Origin: Bradyrhizobium huanghuaihaiense
GTDB lineage: Bacteria; Pseudomonadota; Alphaproteobacteria; Rhizobiales; Xanthobacteraceae
NCBI RefSeq assembly: GCF_007830635.1
Contig: NZ_VLLA01000009.1
Location: forward strand, 186,001 to 250,000
DNA length: 64,000 nucleotides
Reading direction: 5' to 3'
The notes beneath the pieces were generated by a model that did no database searches, was not told the DNA's origin, and saw only the letters and a program-made list of their open reading frames with translations. Position numbers and translations under genes: made by a program. Positions 42,709-50,986 of the stretch are shown piece after piece. Every line of letters begins with the position of its first letter. Positions within the stretch are counted from its first letter, which is position 1.

Positions 42709-43884
42709 TCATTTTGCCCCCTGTGACGCAGACGACGACTTCCCGGCAGAGCCGTCGCGACTGCTTTGATCGGCATGTTTCACCGATGTGGAATACATCG
42801 GCATCAGCACGCGGAAGGTGGTCTTGCGCGGCTGAGATTCGCATTCGATGATGCCCCCGTGATCGCCGACGATTTTTGCGACCAGCGCCAAGCCGAGACC
42901 AGAACCGGTCTGCTTGGTGGTCACGAAGGGATCGAACAGGTTGGGCAGAAGATCATCGGGCACGCCCGGTCCATTGTCCCTCACGCAGAATTCGAGCGGC
43001 AGGGATACCCGGGATTTTTGACCGGGGACTGACAGGCGCACGCCGGGGCGGAACGCGGTGGTGAGCTGGATCTCGGCGTCGGGCACGTCGATCAGCGCTT
43101 CGGCGGCATTCTTCACGAGGTTGAGGAACACCTGGATCAGCTGGTCCTGGTTCGCCAGCACCGGCGGCAGCGATGGATCGTAATCCTCGATGAAGCGGAT
43201 GTTGCGGGCAAATCCCGACTGCGCCAGCCGCTTCACGTGGTCGAGCACCGAATGGATGTTGACGGGGCCGCGCACCACGGGACGCTCGTCGCCGAACACC
43301 TCCATGCGGTCGACCAGCGTCACGATGCGGTCGGCCTCGTCGCAGATCAGCCGCGTCAGCATGCGGTCCTCGGACGAGGCCTGCTGCTCCAGGAGCTGCG
43401 CCGCGCCGCGAATGCCCGAAAGCGGATTCTTGATCTCGTGCGCGAGCATGGCTGCTAGCGCTATCACCGAGCGCGCCGCGCTGCGATGGGTGAGCTGCCG
43501 ATCCATCTTGTCGGCGATGGTGCGCTCCTGGAGCATCACCACGATGTGGCCGGGCCGCTCGGTGAGCGGAGCGACATGCAGATCGACCTGGCGGTCACCG
43601 CCCATGCGCGGCGTGCCGAGATCGACCTTGTATTCGTTGACCGGCGAATTCGAGGAGCGCACCTGGTCGATCAGCGCCAGCAAGGGGCTGCCGAACGGCA
43701 CCAGCTCTTTCAGCGACTGCCGCTTCAGAAACTGCGTCGAGATCTCGAAAAAGGCTTCGGTTGCGATGTTGGCGGCGACGATCTTGCCGTCCGGCCCGAT
43801 CATGAGCACGGGATTGGGAAGCGCATCCAGGATCGCATCGCTGTCGGACGGAAGCGGCCGACGATGTTCAGCGGCTGAGCTCAT
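42709..43884 (-). CDS. ntrB: Nitrogen regulation sensor kinase/phosphatase NtrB
   Basis: Cytoplasmic partner of NtrC, 391 residues, normally controlled by PII. An N-terminal PAS domain (AILDALPNPVLMIGPDGKIVAANIATEAFFEIS) is followed by the H-box AMLAHEIKNPLSGIRGAAQLLE, the N-box NLVKNAAEALIDVP, and DNGPGVPDDLLPNLFDPFVTTK plus GSGLGLALV. There is no membrane segment. ATG 43884 overlaps the dusB stop (ATGA), so translation is coupled. Confidence 0.96.
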   Translation of the reverse strand: MSSAAEHRRPLPSDSDAILDALPNPVLMIGPDGKIVAANIATEAFFEISTQFLKRQSLKELVPFGSPLLALIDQVRSSNSPVNEYKVDLGTPRMGGDRQVDLHVAPLTERPGHIVVMLQERTIADKMDRQLTHRSAARSVIALAAMLAHEIKNPLSGIRGAAQLLEQQASSEDRMLTRLICDEADRIVTLVDRMEVFGDERPVVRGPVNIHSVLDHVKRLAQSGFARNIRFIEDYDPSLPPVLANQDQLIQVFLNLVKNAAEALIDVPDAEIQLTTAFRPGVRLSVPGQKSRVSLPLEFCVRDNGPGVPDDLLPNLFDPFVTTKQTGSGLGLALVAKIVGDHGGIIECESQPRKTTFRVLMPMYSTSVKHADQSSRDGSAGKSSSASQGAK

Positions 43885-44915
43885 GCAGCAGCGCTCCATG
43901 CGAAGTCGTCGAAGGCGTCTTGCAGTGAACTGTGAACGAGGCGCGGATCCTCGGAGGTGAGGATCTTCTGGCGCCAGGATTTCAGCTTCGCAGCCGGCGC
44001 GCGGCTCGCATCGGCCGCGACGTCCAGCGCCCAGCCCAGATGCTTGCGCGCGTGTCTGAGGCCGACGCGCATTCCATAGAGTGCGCAGACGCCATCATAG
44101 AGCGTGCGGACATAATGGAGCTGCGTCTGCAGCGACGGCGCGGCTTCTGCCGCCTCGCCCATGAGGCGGCGACCGATCTGGCCCGGCAGCCAGGGCTGGC
44201 CCTGCGCGCCGCGGCCGATCATCACGGCATCGGCGCCGGAGGCCTGAAGCGCCGCGCGCGCTTTTTCGTACGACGTGATGTCGCCATTGACGATGAGCGG
44301 GAGAGAGATCGCCTCGCGCACGGCGCGGATCGCATCCCAATCGGCCTCGCCCTTGTAGAACTGGCACCGGGTGCGGCCGTGAACGGTGACCAGCTTGACG
44401 CCGGCAGCTTCCGCGCGGCGTGCCAGCTCCGGCGCATTGCGGCTGCGGTCGTCCCAGCCGAGCCGCATCTTCAGCGTCACCGGCACCTTCACCGCCGCAA
44501 TCGTCGCATCGATCAGGCTGACGGCGTGGTCGAGATCGCGCATCAGGGCGGAGCCGGACTGGCCGCCGGTGACGTGGCGGGCCGGACAGCCCATGTTGAT
44601 ATCGATGATGTCGGCGCCTTCGGCTTCCGCGATCCGGGCGCCTTCGGCCATCCAGTGCGCTTCGCAGCCGGCGAGCTGGACCACGTGCGGACCGATTCCC
44701 GTCGCTTCGCAACGCAACCGCGACATCCGATGGCCATTGGCAAGCTCATCGCTCGCGGTCATCTCGGACACGACCAGACCGGCCCCGAGCTCGGCCACCA
44801 ACCGCCGAACGGGCGAGTCAGTCACCCCCGACATCGGCGCCAGGAAGACCGGGGTGGCGACTTCAATATCGCCTATTTTCAACGGCTTAGAGCCGGATAC
44901 TGCCGGGCCTGTCAC
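43881..44915 (-). CDS. dusB: tRNA-dihydrouridine synthase (NifR3)
   Basis: Flavoenzyme that reduces uridines in tRNA, 344 residues. Typical Dus features: FLAPMSGVTDSPVRRL at the N-terminus, IIDINMGCPARHVTGGQSGSALM with the catalytic Cys, VPVTLKMRLGW, LVTVHGRTRCQFYKG, LIVNGDI and DAVMIGRGAQGQPWL. It is the first gene of dusB-ntrB-ntrC, the order seen in many alphaproteobacteria (hence nifR3). A candidate NtrC site lies 55 bp upstream. Confidence 0.96.
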   Translation of the reverse strand: MTGPAVSGSKPLKIGDIEVATPVFLAPMSGVTDSPVRRLVAELGAGLVVSEMTASDELANGHRMSRLRCEATGIGPHVVQLAGCEAHWMAEGARIAEAEGADIIDINMGCPARHVTGGQSGSALMRDLDHAVSLIDATIAAVKVPVTLKMRLGWDDRSRNAPELARRAEAAGVKLVTVHGRTRCQFYKGEADWDAIRAVREAISLPLIVNGDITSYEKARAALQASGADAVMIGRGAQGQPWLPGQIGRRLMGEAAEAAPSLQTQLHYVRTLYDGVCALYGMRVGLRHARKHLGWALDVAADASRAPAAKLKSWRQKILTSEDPRLVHSSLQDAFDDFAWSAAA

Positions 44916-44969
44916 AGGGGTCTCGTCAACTCAGCAGCGCCTCATCGCGCTGGCCATGACCTATCTTGC

Positions 44970-44984
44970 GCACAATTCTTGTGC
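44970..44984. promoter_or_regulatory. Candidate NtrC-binding site upstream of dusB-ntrBC
   Basis: GCACAATTCTTGTGC, a perfect inverted repeat fitting GCAC-N7-GTGC, the core of NtrC sites. Its near edge is 55 bp before the dusB start, so it could mediate autoregulation. The rest of the 244-bp divergent gap also serves ispDF; near 45065 GGGGAAACCCCC is followed by a run of T, a weak hairpin at most. Confidence 0.5.
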
Positions 44985-45159
44985 AGTCAAGCGTCATGCC
45001 TACAGTTTAGACAGTTCTGCAGATCTTTCAAGTGCAGTGCAGCAAAATGCTGTTTCCCACAATCCGGGGAAACCCCCTTTTTTTGCGGGCCTGCCGTGCT
45101 AGAGGCATGCCGGCAAATCACCCCCTGCTCTTTCATTAGCAACTGAGTATTTGAGTCCT

Positions 45160-46341
45160 ATGGCGAAATCACAACGTACCGCTATCGTCCTCGTGGCGGC
45201 CGGACGCGGCCTGCGCGCCGGCGCCGGCGGGCCGAAGCAATATCGCGAGATCGGCGGCGTGCCTGTGATCTATCGCGCCATGGAAGCCTTCAGCCGCCAT
45301 GCTGATGTGTTTGCGGTGCAGCCGGTGGTGAACCCCGACGACAGCGCCATGTTCACGGCGGCGGTCACAGGATTGAAACACGAGCCGCCGGCCGATGGCG
45401 GCGCCACCCGTCAGGCTTCGGTGCTCGCCGGTCTCGAGGCGCTGGCCAAGCACAAGCCGGACATCGTGCTGATCCATGACGCCGCGCGCCCGTTCGTCTC
45501 CGAAGGCGTGATCTCGCGCGCGATCGAGGCGGCGAGCCGCACCGGCGCTGCGATTCCCGTCGTTGCCGTCACCGATACCATCAAGCTCACCGGCGAGAGC
45601 GGCAATGTCGAGGACACGCCGGACCGGTCGCGCCTGCGGATCGCGCAGACGCCGCAATCCTTTCGTTTCGATGTCATCCTCGAGGCGCATCGTCGCGCCG
45701 CGAAGGACGGACGCTCCGATTTCACCGACGATGCCGCGATTGCCGAATGGGCGGGATTGACGGTTGCAACCTTTGAAGGCGATGTTGCCAACATGAAGCT
45801 CACCACCCCCGAGGATTTCGTGCGCGAGGAAGCGCGCCTGGCTGCCCAGCTCGGCGACATCAGGACCGGCACCGGCTACGACGTGCACGCCTTCGGCGAA
45901 GGCGACCATGTCATGATCTGTGGCGTGCGCGTGCCGCACAGCAAGGGTTTCCTGGCGCATTCCGACGGCGATGTCGGCCTGCATGCGCTGGTCGATGCCA
46001 TCCTCGGCGCGCTCGCCGACGGCGACATCGGCTCGCACTTCCCGCCGAGCGACGCCAAATGGAAGGGCGCCTCCTCCGACCAGTTCCTGAAATACGCCAT
46101 CGAGCGCGTCGCCCAGCGCGGCGGCCGCGTTGCCAATCTCGAGGTCACCATGATCTGCGAGCGGCCGAAGATCGGCCCGTTGCGCGATACCATGCGCGCG
46201 CGCATCGCCGAGATCTCCGGCGTCGACATCTCCCGCGTCGCGGTGAAGGCGACGACCAGCGAGCGGCTCGGCTTCACCGGCCGCGAGGAAGGCATCGCGG
46301 CCACCGCGAGCGCCACCATCCGCCTTCCCTGGAGCGTCTAG
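45160..46341 (+). CDS. ispDF: Bifunctional IspD/IspF isoprenoid-biosynthesis enzyme
   Basis: Fused MEP-pathway enzyme of 393 residues. Residues 1-~230 are IspD (CDP-ME synthase): IVLVAAGRGLRAGAGGPKQY, VLIHDAARPFVS, RIAQTPQSFRFDVILEAH. The rest is IspF (MEcPP synthase): RTGTGYDVHAFGEGDHVMICGV with metal-binding Asp and His, FLAHSDGDVGLHALVDAILG, and VKATTSERLGFTGREEGIAA. The fusion is typical of alphaproteobacteria. ATG 45160 was chosen over TTG 45151. Confidence 0.97.
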   Translation: MAKSQRTAIVLVAAGRGLRAGAGGPKQYREIGGVPVIYRAMEAFSRHADVFAVQPVVNPDDSAMFTAAVTGLKHEPPADGGATRQASVLAGLEALAKHKPDIVLIHDAARPFVSEGVISRAIEAASRTGAAIPVVAVTDTIKLTGESGNVEDTPDRSRLRIAQTPQSFRFDVILEAHRRAAKDGRSDFTDDAAIAEWAGLTVATFEGDVANMKLTTPEDFVREEARLAAQLGDIRTGTGYDVHAFGEGDHVMICGVRVPHSKGFLAHSDGDVGLHALVDAILGALADGDIGSHFPPSDAKWKGASSDQFLKYAIERVAQRGGRVANLEVTMICERPKIGPLRDTMRARIAEISGVDISRVAVKATTSERLGFTGREEGIAATASATIRLPWSV

Positions 46342-46344
46342 GTC

Positions 46345-46953
46345 ATGGGCGGCAGCGACGCACGCGCCCTCTCCCGCTCGCTGCTGGATTTGTGCCGGAT
46401 GCGCAAGCTGACGATCGCGACGGCGGAGTCCTGTACCGGCGGCCTCGTCGCGGGCGCGCTGACCGACATCCCCGGCTCCTCCGACGTCATCGACCGCGGC
46501 TTCGTCACCTATTCCAATGACGCCAAGCGCGCGATGCTTGGCGTCGAAGCCGGCACGCTGACGAATTTCGGCGCGGTCAGCAAGGAGACCGCAACGGCCA
46601 TGGCGATCGGCGCGCTCGAGCGTGCCGATGTCGATCTCGCCGTCGCCATCACCGGCATCGCCGGCCCCGGCGGCGCCACGCCGGGCAAGCCGGTCGGTCT
46701 CGTCCACTTTGCCGCTGCCGCGCGCGACGGCCGCATCATTCACCGCGAGCACCGTTTCGGCGCCATCGGCCGCAGCGCCGTGCGCGCCCGCTCGGTGGTC
46801 GAGGCGCTGCGGATGCTGATGGACCTCGCCCGCGGCCCGCAAGTCGCCGCCAAGCCGCAACGCACCGCCGCCAGCCGCCTGCGCCCGCGCGTCACCCGCT
46901 CGCCGCGCCGGCATGCGGTGAAGCGCCGGCCGCCACGCTCGCCAAGGGGCTGA
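46345..46953 (+). CDS. CinA C-terminal-type nicotinamide-nucleotide amidase
   Basis: Protein of 202 residues matching the CinA C-terminal (PncC) domain, which deamidates NMN: LTIATAESCTGGLVAGALTDIPGSS, VIDRGFVTYSNDAKRAMLGV, GAVSKETATAMAIGALERA, VAITGIAGPGGATPGKPVGLVHFA. The N-terminal MoCF-like domain of full CinA is absent. The last ~35 residues are a very basic tail rich in Arg and Pro. It begins 3 bp after ispDF, indicating an operon. A palindromic repeat starts 6 bp after its stop. Confidence 0.93.
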   Translation: MGGSDARALSRSLLDLCRMRKLTIATAESCTGGLVAGALTDIPGSSDVIDRGFVTYSNDAKRAMLGVEAGTLTNFGAVSKETATAMAIGALERADVDLAVAITGIAGPGGATPGKPVGLVHFAAAARDGRIIHREHRFGAIGRSAVRARSVVEALRMLMDLARGPQVAAKPQRTAASRLRPRVTRSPRRHAVKRRPPRSPRG

Positions 46954-46959
46954 GCCCGT

Positions 46960-47041
46960 AGCCCGGATGGAGCGCAGCGCAATCCGGGATTTGCATCCGC
47001 GGGCGCAGGGGTCCCGGATTACGCTGCGCTCCATCCGGGCT
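46960..47041. repeat. Palindromic repeat, family 3
   Basis: Thirty-base inverted arms at 46960-46989 and 47012-47041, starting AGCCCGGATGGAGCGCAGC and matching at 29 of 30 positions, around a 22-bp spacer. It lies between the convergent cinA and small HTH genes. Confidence 0.88.
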
Positions 47042-47086
47042 GCGCACGGCGAAGCATCTCACGCCGCTGCAAGCAGCACGCGCCTG

Positions 47087-47266
47087 TCATTGCGCCGTTC
47101 GCTCGGTCCGATAGATGACGGGGAGCTTTTGTTCGATCGCCTTCGCGAGCACCGTTCCCGTGGTTCGTCCGAGCTCTTTCGCGATCGTCGTGATTGGCTT
47201 GGTACCTGCGAGCTTCCTGAGCCGGTTGAGATCGTCCTCGCTCCACGATTGCTTCCAGCGCGCCAT
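47087..47266 (-). CDS. Small helix-turn-helix-like protein
   Basis: A 59-residue frame, MARWKQSWSEDDLNRLRKLAG then PITTIAKELGRTTGTVLAKAIEQKLPV. The pattern resembles the short HTH/Myb-like proteins of Rhizobiales that share the GcrA-type DNA-binding N-terminus. GGAG precedes the ATG at 47266 closely; the frame opens at 47287. Role unknown. Confidence 0.55.
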   Translation of the reverse strand: MARWKQSWSEDDLNRLRKLAGTKPITTIAKELGRTTGTVLAKAIEQKLPVIYRTERTAQ

Positions 47267-47287
47267 ATCTCCAGTCCCACTCCACAA

Positions 47288-48253
47288 GCCCCTGCGCCCG
47301 ACTCAGACTTTAGTTGAACATCTTAGGAAATACAGCCCTTGCAGGTGTACCGCCTGCGGCAAGGGGTGTTCCGTTATGGCCCTGCGTTTTGGCACAAACT
47401 GCACTTGTCACCTTCATTCGCACGACATCTGAATCCCTGATTGCGTGCCCGGGCTTGCGGGTGTCCGCCCGCCCTACAAGGCCTTGTGCTGCCCTTCGGC
47501 CAAAACACCCGCCGGCGGGTCAATGACCGCACGTGAAAATATTCTACTTTACCGAAATTCGGCTTTGGCGTATTCCTGCGCCACCTCATCCCGGTCAGAG
47601 GGGCGTATCGCGATCGTCACGACATGCGGGGTGAGCGGCGGTGGACGCTGGTCACATCGGCGCGACAGGCATCGCAGGGCGGGCAACCGTGAGCGAAGGC
47701 CATCGCGCACACGACCGATGTGATTCCAGCGTACGGCAAAACCGTGTCGTCCTGGCGCCCGGGGTCTGTGCGCCAAGTCTTGCAGTGATGCGGCGGCCCG
47801 ACCGGGTACGTACATCAGCCATCTGCAAGGCGACGGGGGCAATAGTGCATCGCTCCCCGGGGAGAGCACGGCATAAGCCGTCAAGCCACTGCGCAGGGAA
47901 GGCCGTGTGTTGGGCTTCACCTGTATGCCGCTGTGCAGCTTCTTGTAGCGCAACCTTCGCACAGTGGACCGTGGGTGCCCGGCCGGCACCCGGCCTTCCC
48001 TGCGCCCTCTGACAAAGTGAGCGCGATACGACGAAGCAAAGCTCGGACGAAACGCGTCGCGAGATCAAAGTGTCATGTCTGCTTTCCAAAAAGCACGCAA
48101 TTTTTGTCGAAAACGATCGGGATCATAAATGTGCAGGCGCGACCAAACGTCGTCACACGTGCCTGATCTTGCGCAGGAAAATATTGGCGCAATAATGCCG
48201 CTCTACCTTGTGATCCGGAATCAACCGGACCAGTCTTGTGGAGGGCGACGCAA
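47288..48253. other. Long gene-free stretch upstream of the oxidase operon
   Basis: About 960 bp with no frame I can support. It contains a perfect 14-bp palindrome ACCCGCCGGCGGGT (47507-47520) and the repeat element at about 47580-48012. The last ~240 bp must contain the oxidase promoter. Frames of 120-146 residues across the element look like chance readings of a repeat. Confidence 0.6.
47580..48012. repeat. Dispersed element with a three-way-junction fold
   Basis: I recognise this stretch as resembling a sequence found repeatedly in Bradyrhizobium genomes, often mis-annotated as small proteins. Its right end folds strongly. A perfect 15-bp outer stem (GCGCAGGGAAGGCCG at 47891-47905, complement at 47991-48005) encloses hairpin CTGTGC (47931-47936) / GCACAG (47959-47964) and hairpin GGGTGCC (47973-47979) / GGCACCC (47985-47991; its last base is shared with the outer stem). 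The left boundary is approximate. Whether it is transcribed or is a mobile remnant is unknown. Confidence 0.6.
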
Positions 48254-48961
48254 GTGTTCGCTCGCACCGCGGCCTCGGCCGCCGTCATTGTCACTTTGGC
48301 CGCGTTTGATGGTGCGGCCGCACAGACCGCCAACCAGCCGCCGGATACGATGGCGGCGCGGGTGGAAGCCTGCACGCCCTGTCACGGCAACAAGGGCGAA
48401 GGCACCAGCGACGTCTATTTCCCGCGGCTGGCCGGCAAGCCCGCCGGCTATCTCTACAACCAGCTCCTCGCCTTCCGCAGCGGCCGGCGCAAATATCCGC
48501 CGATGAACTATCTCTTGGAGTTTCTGCCCGATCCGTATCTGGAAGCGATGGCGGAGTATTTCGCCAGCGAGCATCCGCCGCTGCCGCAGCCGGCGCCGAG
48601 CGAGGTCAGCAAGGATGTCCTCGCGCAGGGCGAATTGCTCGCGACCAGCGGCGACGCCGGTCGTAACATACCGGCGTGCGTGAGCTGTCATGGCCCGGGC
48701 CTTACGGGCATGCAGCCCGGCATTCCCGGCCTGCTCGGCCTGCGCGCCGCCTATATCAGCGCGCAGCTCGGCGCCTGGCGATACGGCACGCGCACGGCGA
48801 AGTCGCCCGACTGCATGCAGCTCGTCGCCGGACACCTGACGGAAGCAGATGTTACCGCCGTCGCAGCCTGGCTCGCGGCGCGTCCTGCGCCTGCCAACCC
48901 GGCTCCCGTGCCGAAAGGCACCTACGCGCTGCCGTTCGGCTGCGGCAGCCAGCCCAACTGA
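48254..48961 (+). CDS. Di-haem cytochrome c, first gene of the ba3-type oxidase operon
   Basis: Periplasmic cytochrome c of about 235 residues with a Sec signal (ASAAVIVTLAAFDGAAAQ). There are two haem-binding sites, CTPCH and CVSCH, each with a downstream Met-containing region, as in c4-type cytochromes. GTG 48254 has GGAGGG 8 nt upstream; TTG 48236 is the alternative. It is probably an electron donor to the oxidase encoded four genes downstream. Confidence 0.88.
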   Translation: MFARTAASAAVIVTLAAFDGAAAQTANQPPDTMAARVEACTPCHGNKGEGTSDVYFPRLAGKPAGYLYNQLLAFRSGRRKYPPMNYLLEFLPDPYLEAMAEYFASEHPPLPQPAPSEVSKDVLAQGELLATSGDAGRNIPACVSCHGPGLTGMQPGIPGLLGLRAAYISAQLGAWRYGTRTAKSPDCMQLVAGHLTEADVTAVAAWLAARPAPANPAPVPKGTYALPFGCGSQPN

Positions 48962-48969
48962 CGAGGCGG

Positions 48970-50229
48970 ATGATGGGCTCGAAACTGTCGATCGCAATCC
49001 TCGCCTTCACCGCGCTCACGACGGTTGCGCAGGCGCAGGCGCAGGACAAGACAAGCGACAAACCCGGCGACATCATCGCGCGCGGCGAATATCTCGCGCG
49101 CGCCGGCGATTGCACCGCCTGCCACACCGCGCCGGAGGGCCGCCTGTTCGCCGGCGGCCGCGCCATGCCGACCCCGTTCGGCACGCTCTACACCTCCAAC
49201 ATCACGCCCGATGCCGAAACCGGGATCGGCAAATGGAGCGCCGACGACTTCTACAAGACCATGCACAGCGGCCGCTTCCCCGATGGCGGGCTGATCTATC
49301 CGGCGATGCCGTTCGCCTCCTACACCAAGGTCACGCGCGCCGACAGCGACGCGATCTTCGCCTATTTGCGCTCGATCCCGCCGGTGAACCAGAGGAACAG
49401 GCCGCACGACCTCCGCTTCCCCTATGACAACCGCCAGCTCATCCTCGGCTGGCGCACGCTGTATTTCCGCGAAGGCGAGTTCAAGCCCGACCCGGCCAAG
49501 TCGGCAGAATGGAATCGCGGCGCCTATCTCGTCGAAGGCCTCGGCCATTGCAGCATGTGCCATTCGCCGATCAACGCGCTCGGCGGCACTTCGAAATCGG
49601 ACGCCTTCAAGGGCGGCCTGATCCCGATGCAGAACTGGTACGCGCCGTCCCTGACCTCCAACCGCGAGGCGGGACTCGGCGACTGGAGCATCAAGGACAT
49701 CACCGACCTGCTCCAGACCGGCGTTTCGGCACGGGGCGTGGTCTACGGCCCGATGGCCGAGGTCGTGCACAACAGCCTGCAATATCTCAGCGACGAGGAT
49801 ACGCGCGCGATGGCGGTGTACCTCAAGGGCATCTCGGAGCCCTCCCCGCCGCCGCCGGCAAGCTCGGCGTTGCCGACCACCGAGAGCAGCCTGCTGATCA
49901 GCCTCGGCAAGACCGTCTACGACAAGAACTGTGCGAGCTGCCATGGCACGCAGGGCGAAGGCAAGCCGCCGCATTGGCCGCCGCTCGCCAACAACCAGTC
50001 GATCGAGATGGAGTCGGCGGTCAACCCGATCCGCATGGTGCTCAATGGCGGTTATCCGCCGGGCACAAAAGGCAACCCGATGCCTTACGGCATGCCGCCC
50101 TTCGCAGGGCTCCTCTCCGACAACGAGGTCGCTGCCGTCGTTTCCTACATCCGCACCGCCTGGGGCAATCGCGGCACGCCGGTCTCGGCGCGCGAGGCCA
50201 ACGAGCTGCGCTCCGCGCCGCTGAATTGA
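48970..50229 (+). CDS. Tri-haem cytochrome c
   Basis: Secreted protein of 419 residues with three CXXCH sites: CTACH, CSMCH and CASCH. The pattern (GEYLARAGDCTACHT, FGTLYTSNITPDAETGIGKWSADDF, PAMPFASYTKVTRAD) matches the membrane-associated cytochrome subunits of alcohol and gluconate dehydrogenases. No dehydrogenase gene is adjacent, and it lies 8 bp after a cytochrome gene inside an oxidase operon. It may link a periplasmic dehydrogenase to the oxidase, or simply be an electron conduit. Confidence 0.9.
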   Translation: MMGSKLSIAILAFTALTTVAQAQAQDKTSDKPGDIIARGEYLARAGDCTACHTAPEGRLFAGGRAMPTPFGTLYTSNITPDAETGIGKWSADDFYKTMHSGRFPDGGLIYPAMPFASYTKVTRADSDAIFAYLRSIPPVNQRNRPHDLRFPYDNRQLILGWRTLYFREGEFKPDPAKSAEWNRGAYLVEGLGHCSMCHSPINALGGTSKSDAFKGGLIPMQNWYAPSLTSNREAGLGDWSIKDITDLLQTGVSARGVVYGPMAEVVHNSLQYLSDEDTRAMAVYLKGISEPSPPPPASSALPTTESSLLISLGKTVYDKNCASCHGTQGEGKPPHWPPLANNQSIEMESAVNPIRMVLNGGYPPGTKGNPMPYGMPPFAGLLSDNEVAAVVSYIRTAWGNRGTPVSAREANELRSAPLN

Positions 50230-50237
50230 GAGACGTC

Positions 50238-50414
50238 ATGATCAATTCCGATCCGCCGACCAGCCCAGCCGCCGCCGACCAGGCCGTCGAAGAGGTCGTG
50301 GCGCAAGGCCCCTCCGGAGCGATCGTGCTCGCCGGCATCGCGACGGCCTGCGTCGTCGCGATGTGGCTTGCCTTCTATCTGTTCGTCTTCCTGCCGCGCG
50401 GGCCGCTGCAATGA
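50238..50414 (+). CDS. Small one-helix subunit of the ba3-type oxidase
   Basis: Protein of 58 residues with one membrane helix (IVLAGIATACVVAMWLAFYLFVFLP). Its place just before the subunit II gene, overlapping it by 4 bp (ATGA), fits a IIa-like subunit of B-family oxidases. No motif proves this. It starts 8 bp after the tri-haem cytochrome stop. Confidence 0.65.
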   Translation: MINSDPPTSPAAADQAVEEVVAQGPSGAIVLAGIATACVVAMWLAFYLFVFLPRGPLQ

Positions 50415-50986
50415 GCACTGAGGAAACCCATGGAAACGGCAGCGCCAGCGCCGAGGTCGCGGCCCGCGTGGAGCGGCGCTGGGCCACCATCGCCGTGATC
50501 ATCATCGTGATGATGGCGCTGCTCGCGGCCTTCGCCGGCATCCACCGCGCGACCATGCCGCAGCCGCGCGTCGAGACCACCGATCCCTCGCGGATTCATC
50601 TGTCCGGCGAATTCGTCGAGAGCAATCTCGGCAGCGTGCTGGAGGCCAATGGCAACGTCACCGTGCGCGCAATCGGCCAGCAGTATTCCTTCACGCCGGC
50701 CTGCATCGTGGTGCCCGTGGACACGCCGATCACGCTGCGTGCCACCAGCGCCGACGTCGTGCACGGCATCCTGATCCAGGGCACCAATATCAACACCATG
50801 CTGGTGCCGGGCTACATCTCCGAGCAGCTCATGCGCTTTGCGAGGACCGGCGACTATCTGATGCCCTGCCAGGAGTTCTGCTCCTTCGGCCATGAGGGCA
50901 TGTGGGGCAAGGTCAAGGTGATCGACAAGACCGACTTCGCGGGTCGTGCGAAGGGCGGCGGGAGGCTGAGCTGTGTTGGTCAATAG
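50411..50986 (+). CDS. Cytochrome c oxidase subunit II (CuA protein), ba3 type
   Basis: Protein of 191 residues with one N-terminal membrane helix (IAVIIIVMMALLAAFAGIH) and a cupredoxin domain. The CuA ligands are all present: His118 (VVHGI) and Cys153, Glu155, Cys157, His161, Met164 in CQEFCSFGHEGM. Short length and a single helix are features of B-family subunit II. The stop overlaps the subunit I gene by 14 bp. Confidence 0.93.
   Translation: MSTEETHGNGSASAEVAARVERRWATIAVIIIVMMALLAAFAGIHRATMPQPRVETTDPSRIHLSGEFVESNLGSVLEANGNVTVRAIGQQYSFTPACIVVPVDTPITLRATSADVVHGILIQGTNINTMLVPGYISEQLMRFARTGDYLMPCQEFCSFGHEGMWGKVKVIDKTDFAGRAKGGGRLSCVGQ

Noticed and set aside
47549..48089. Open frames of 120-146 codons on both strands
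   Set aside because: They read through the dispersed repeat element, overlap each other in several frames, and encode Arg/Pro-rich sequence without any domain. I treat them as chance frames.
48210..48224. A possible FixK-type site upstream of the oxidase operon (GTGAT then ATCAA)
   Set aside because: The spacer is 5 bp instead of 4 and the first half-site has a mismatch, so it does not fit the FNR/FixK palindrome.
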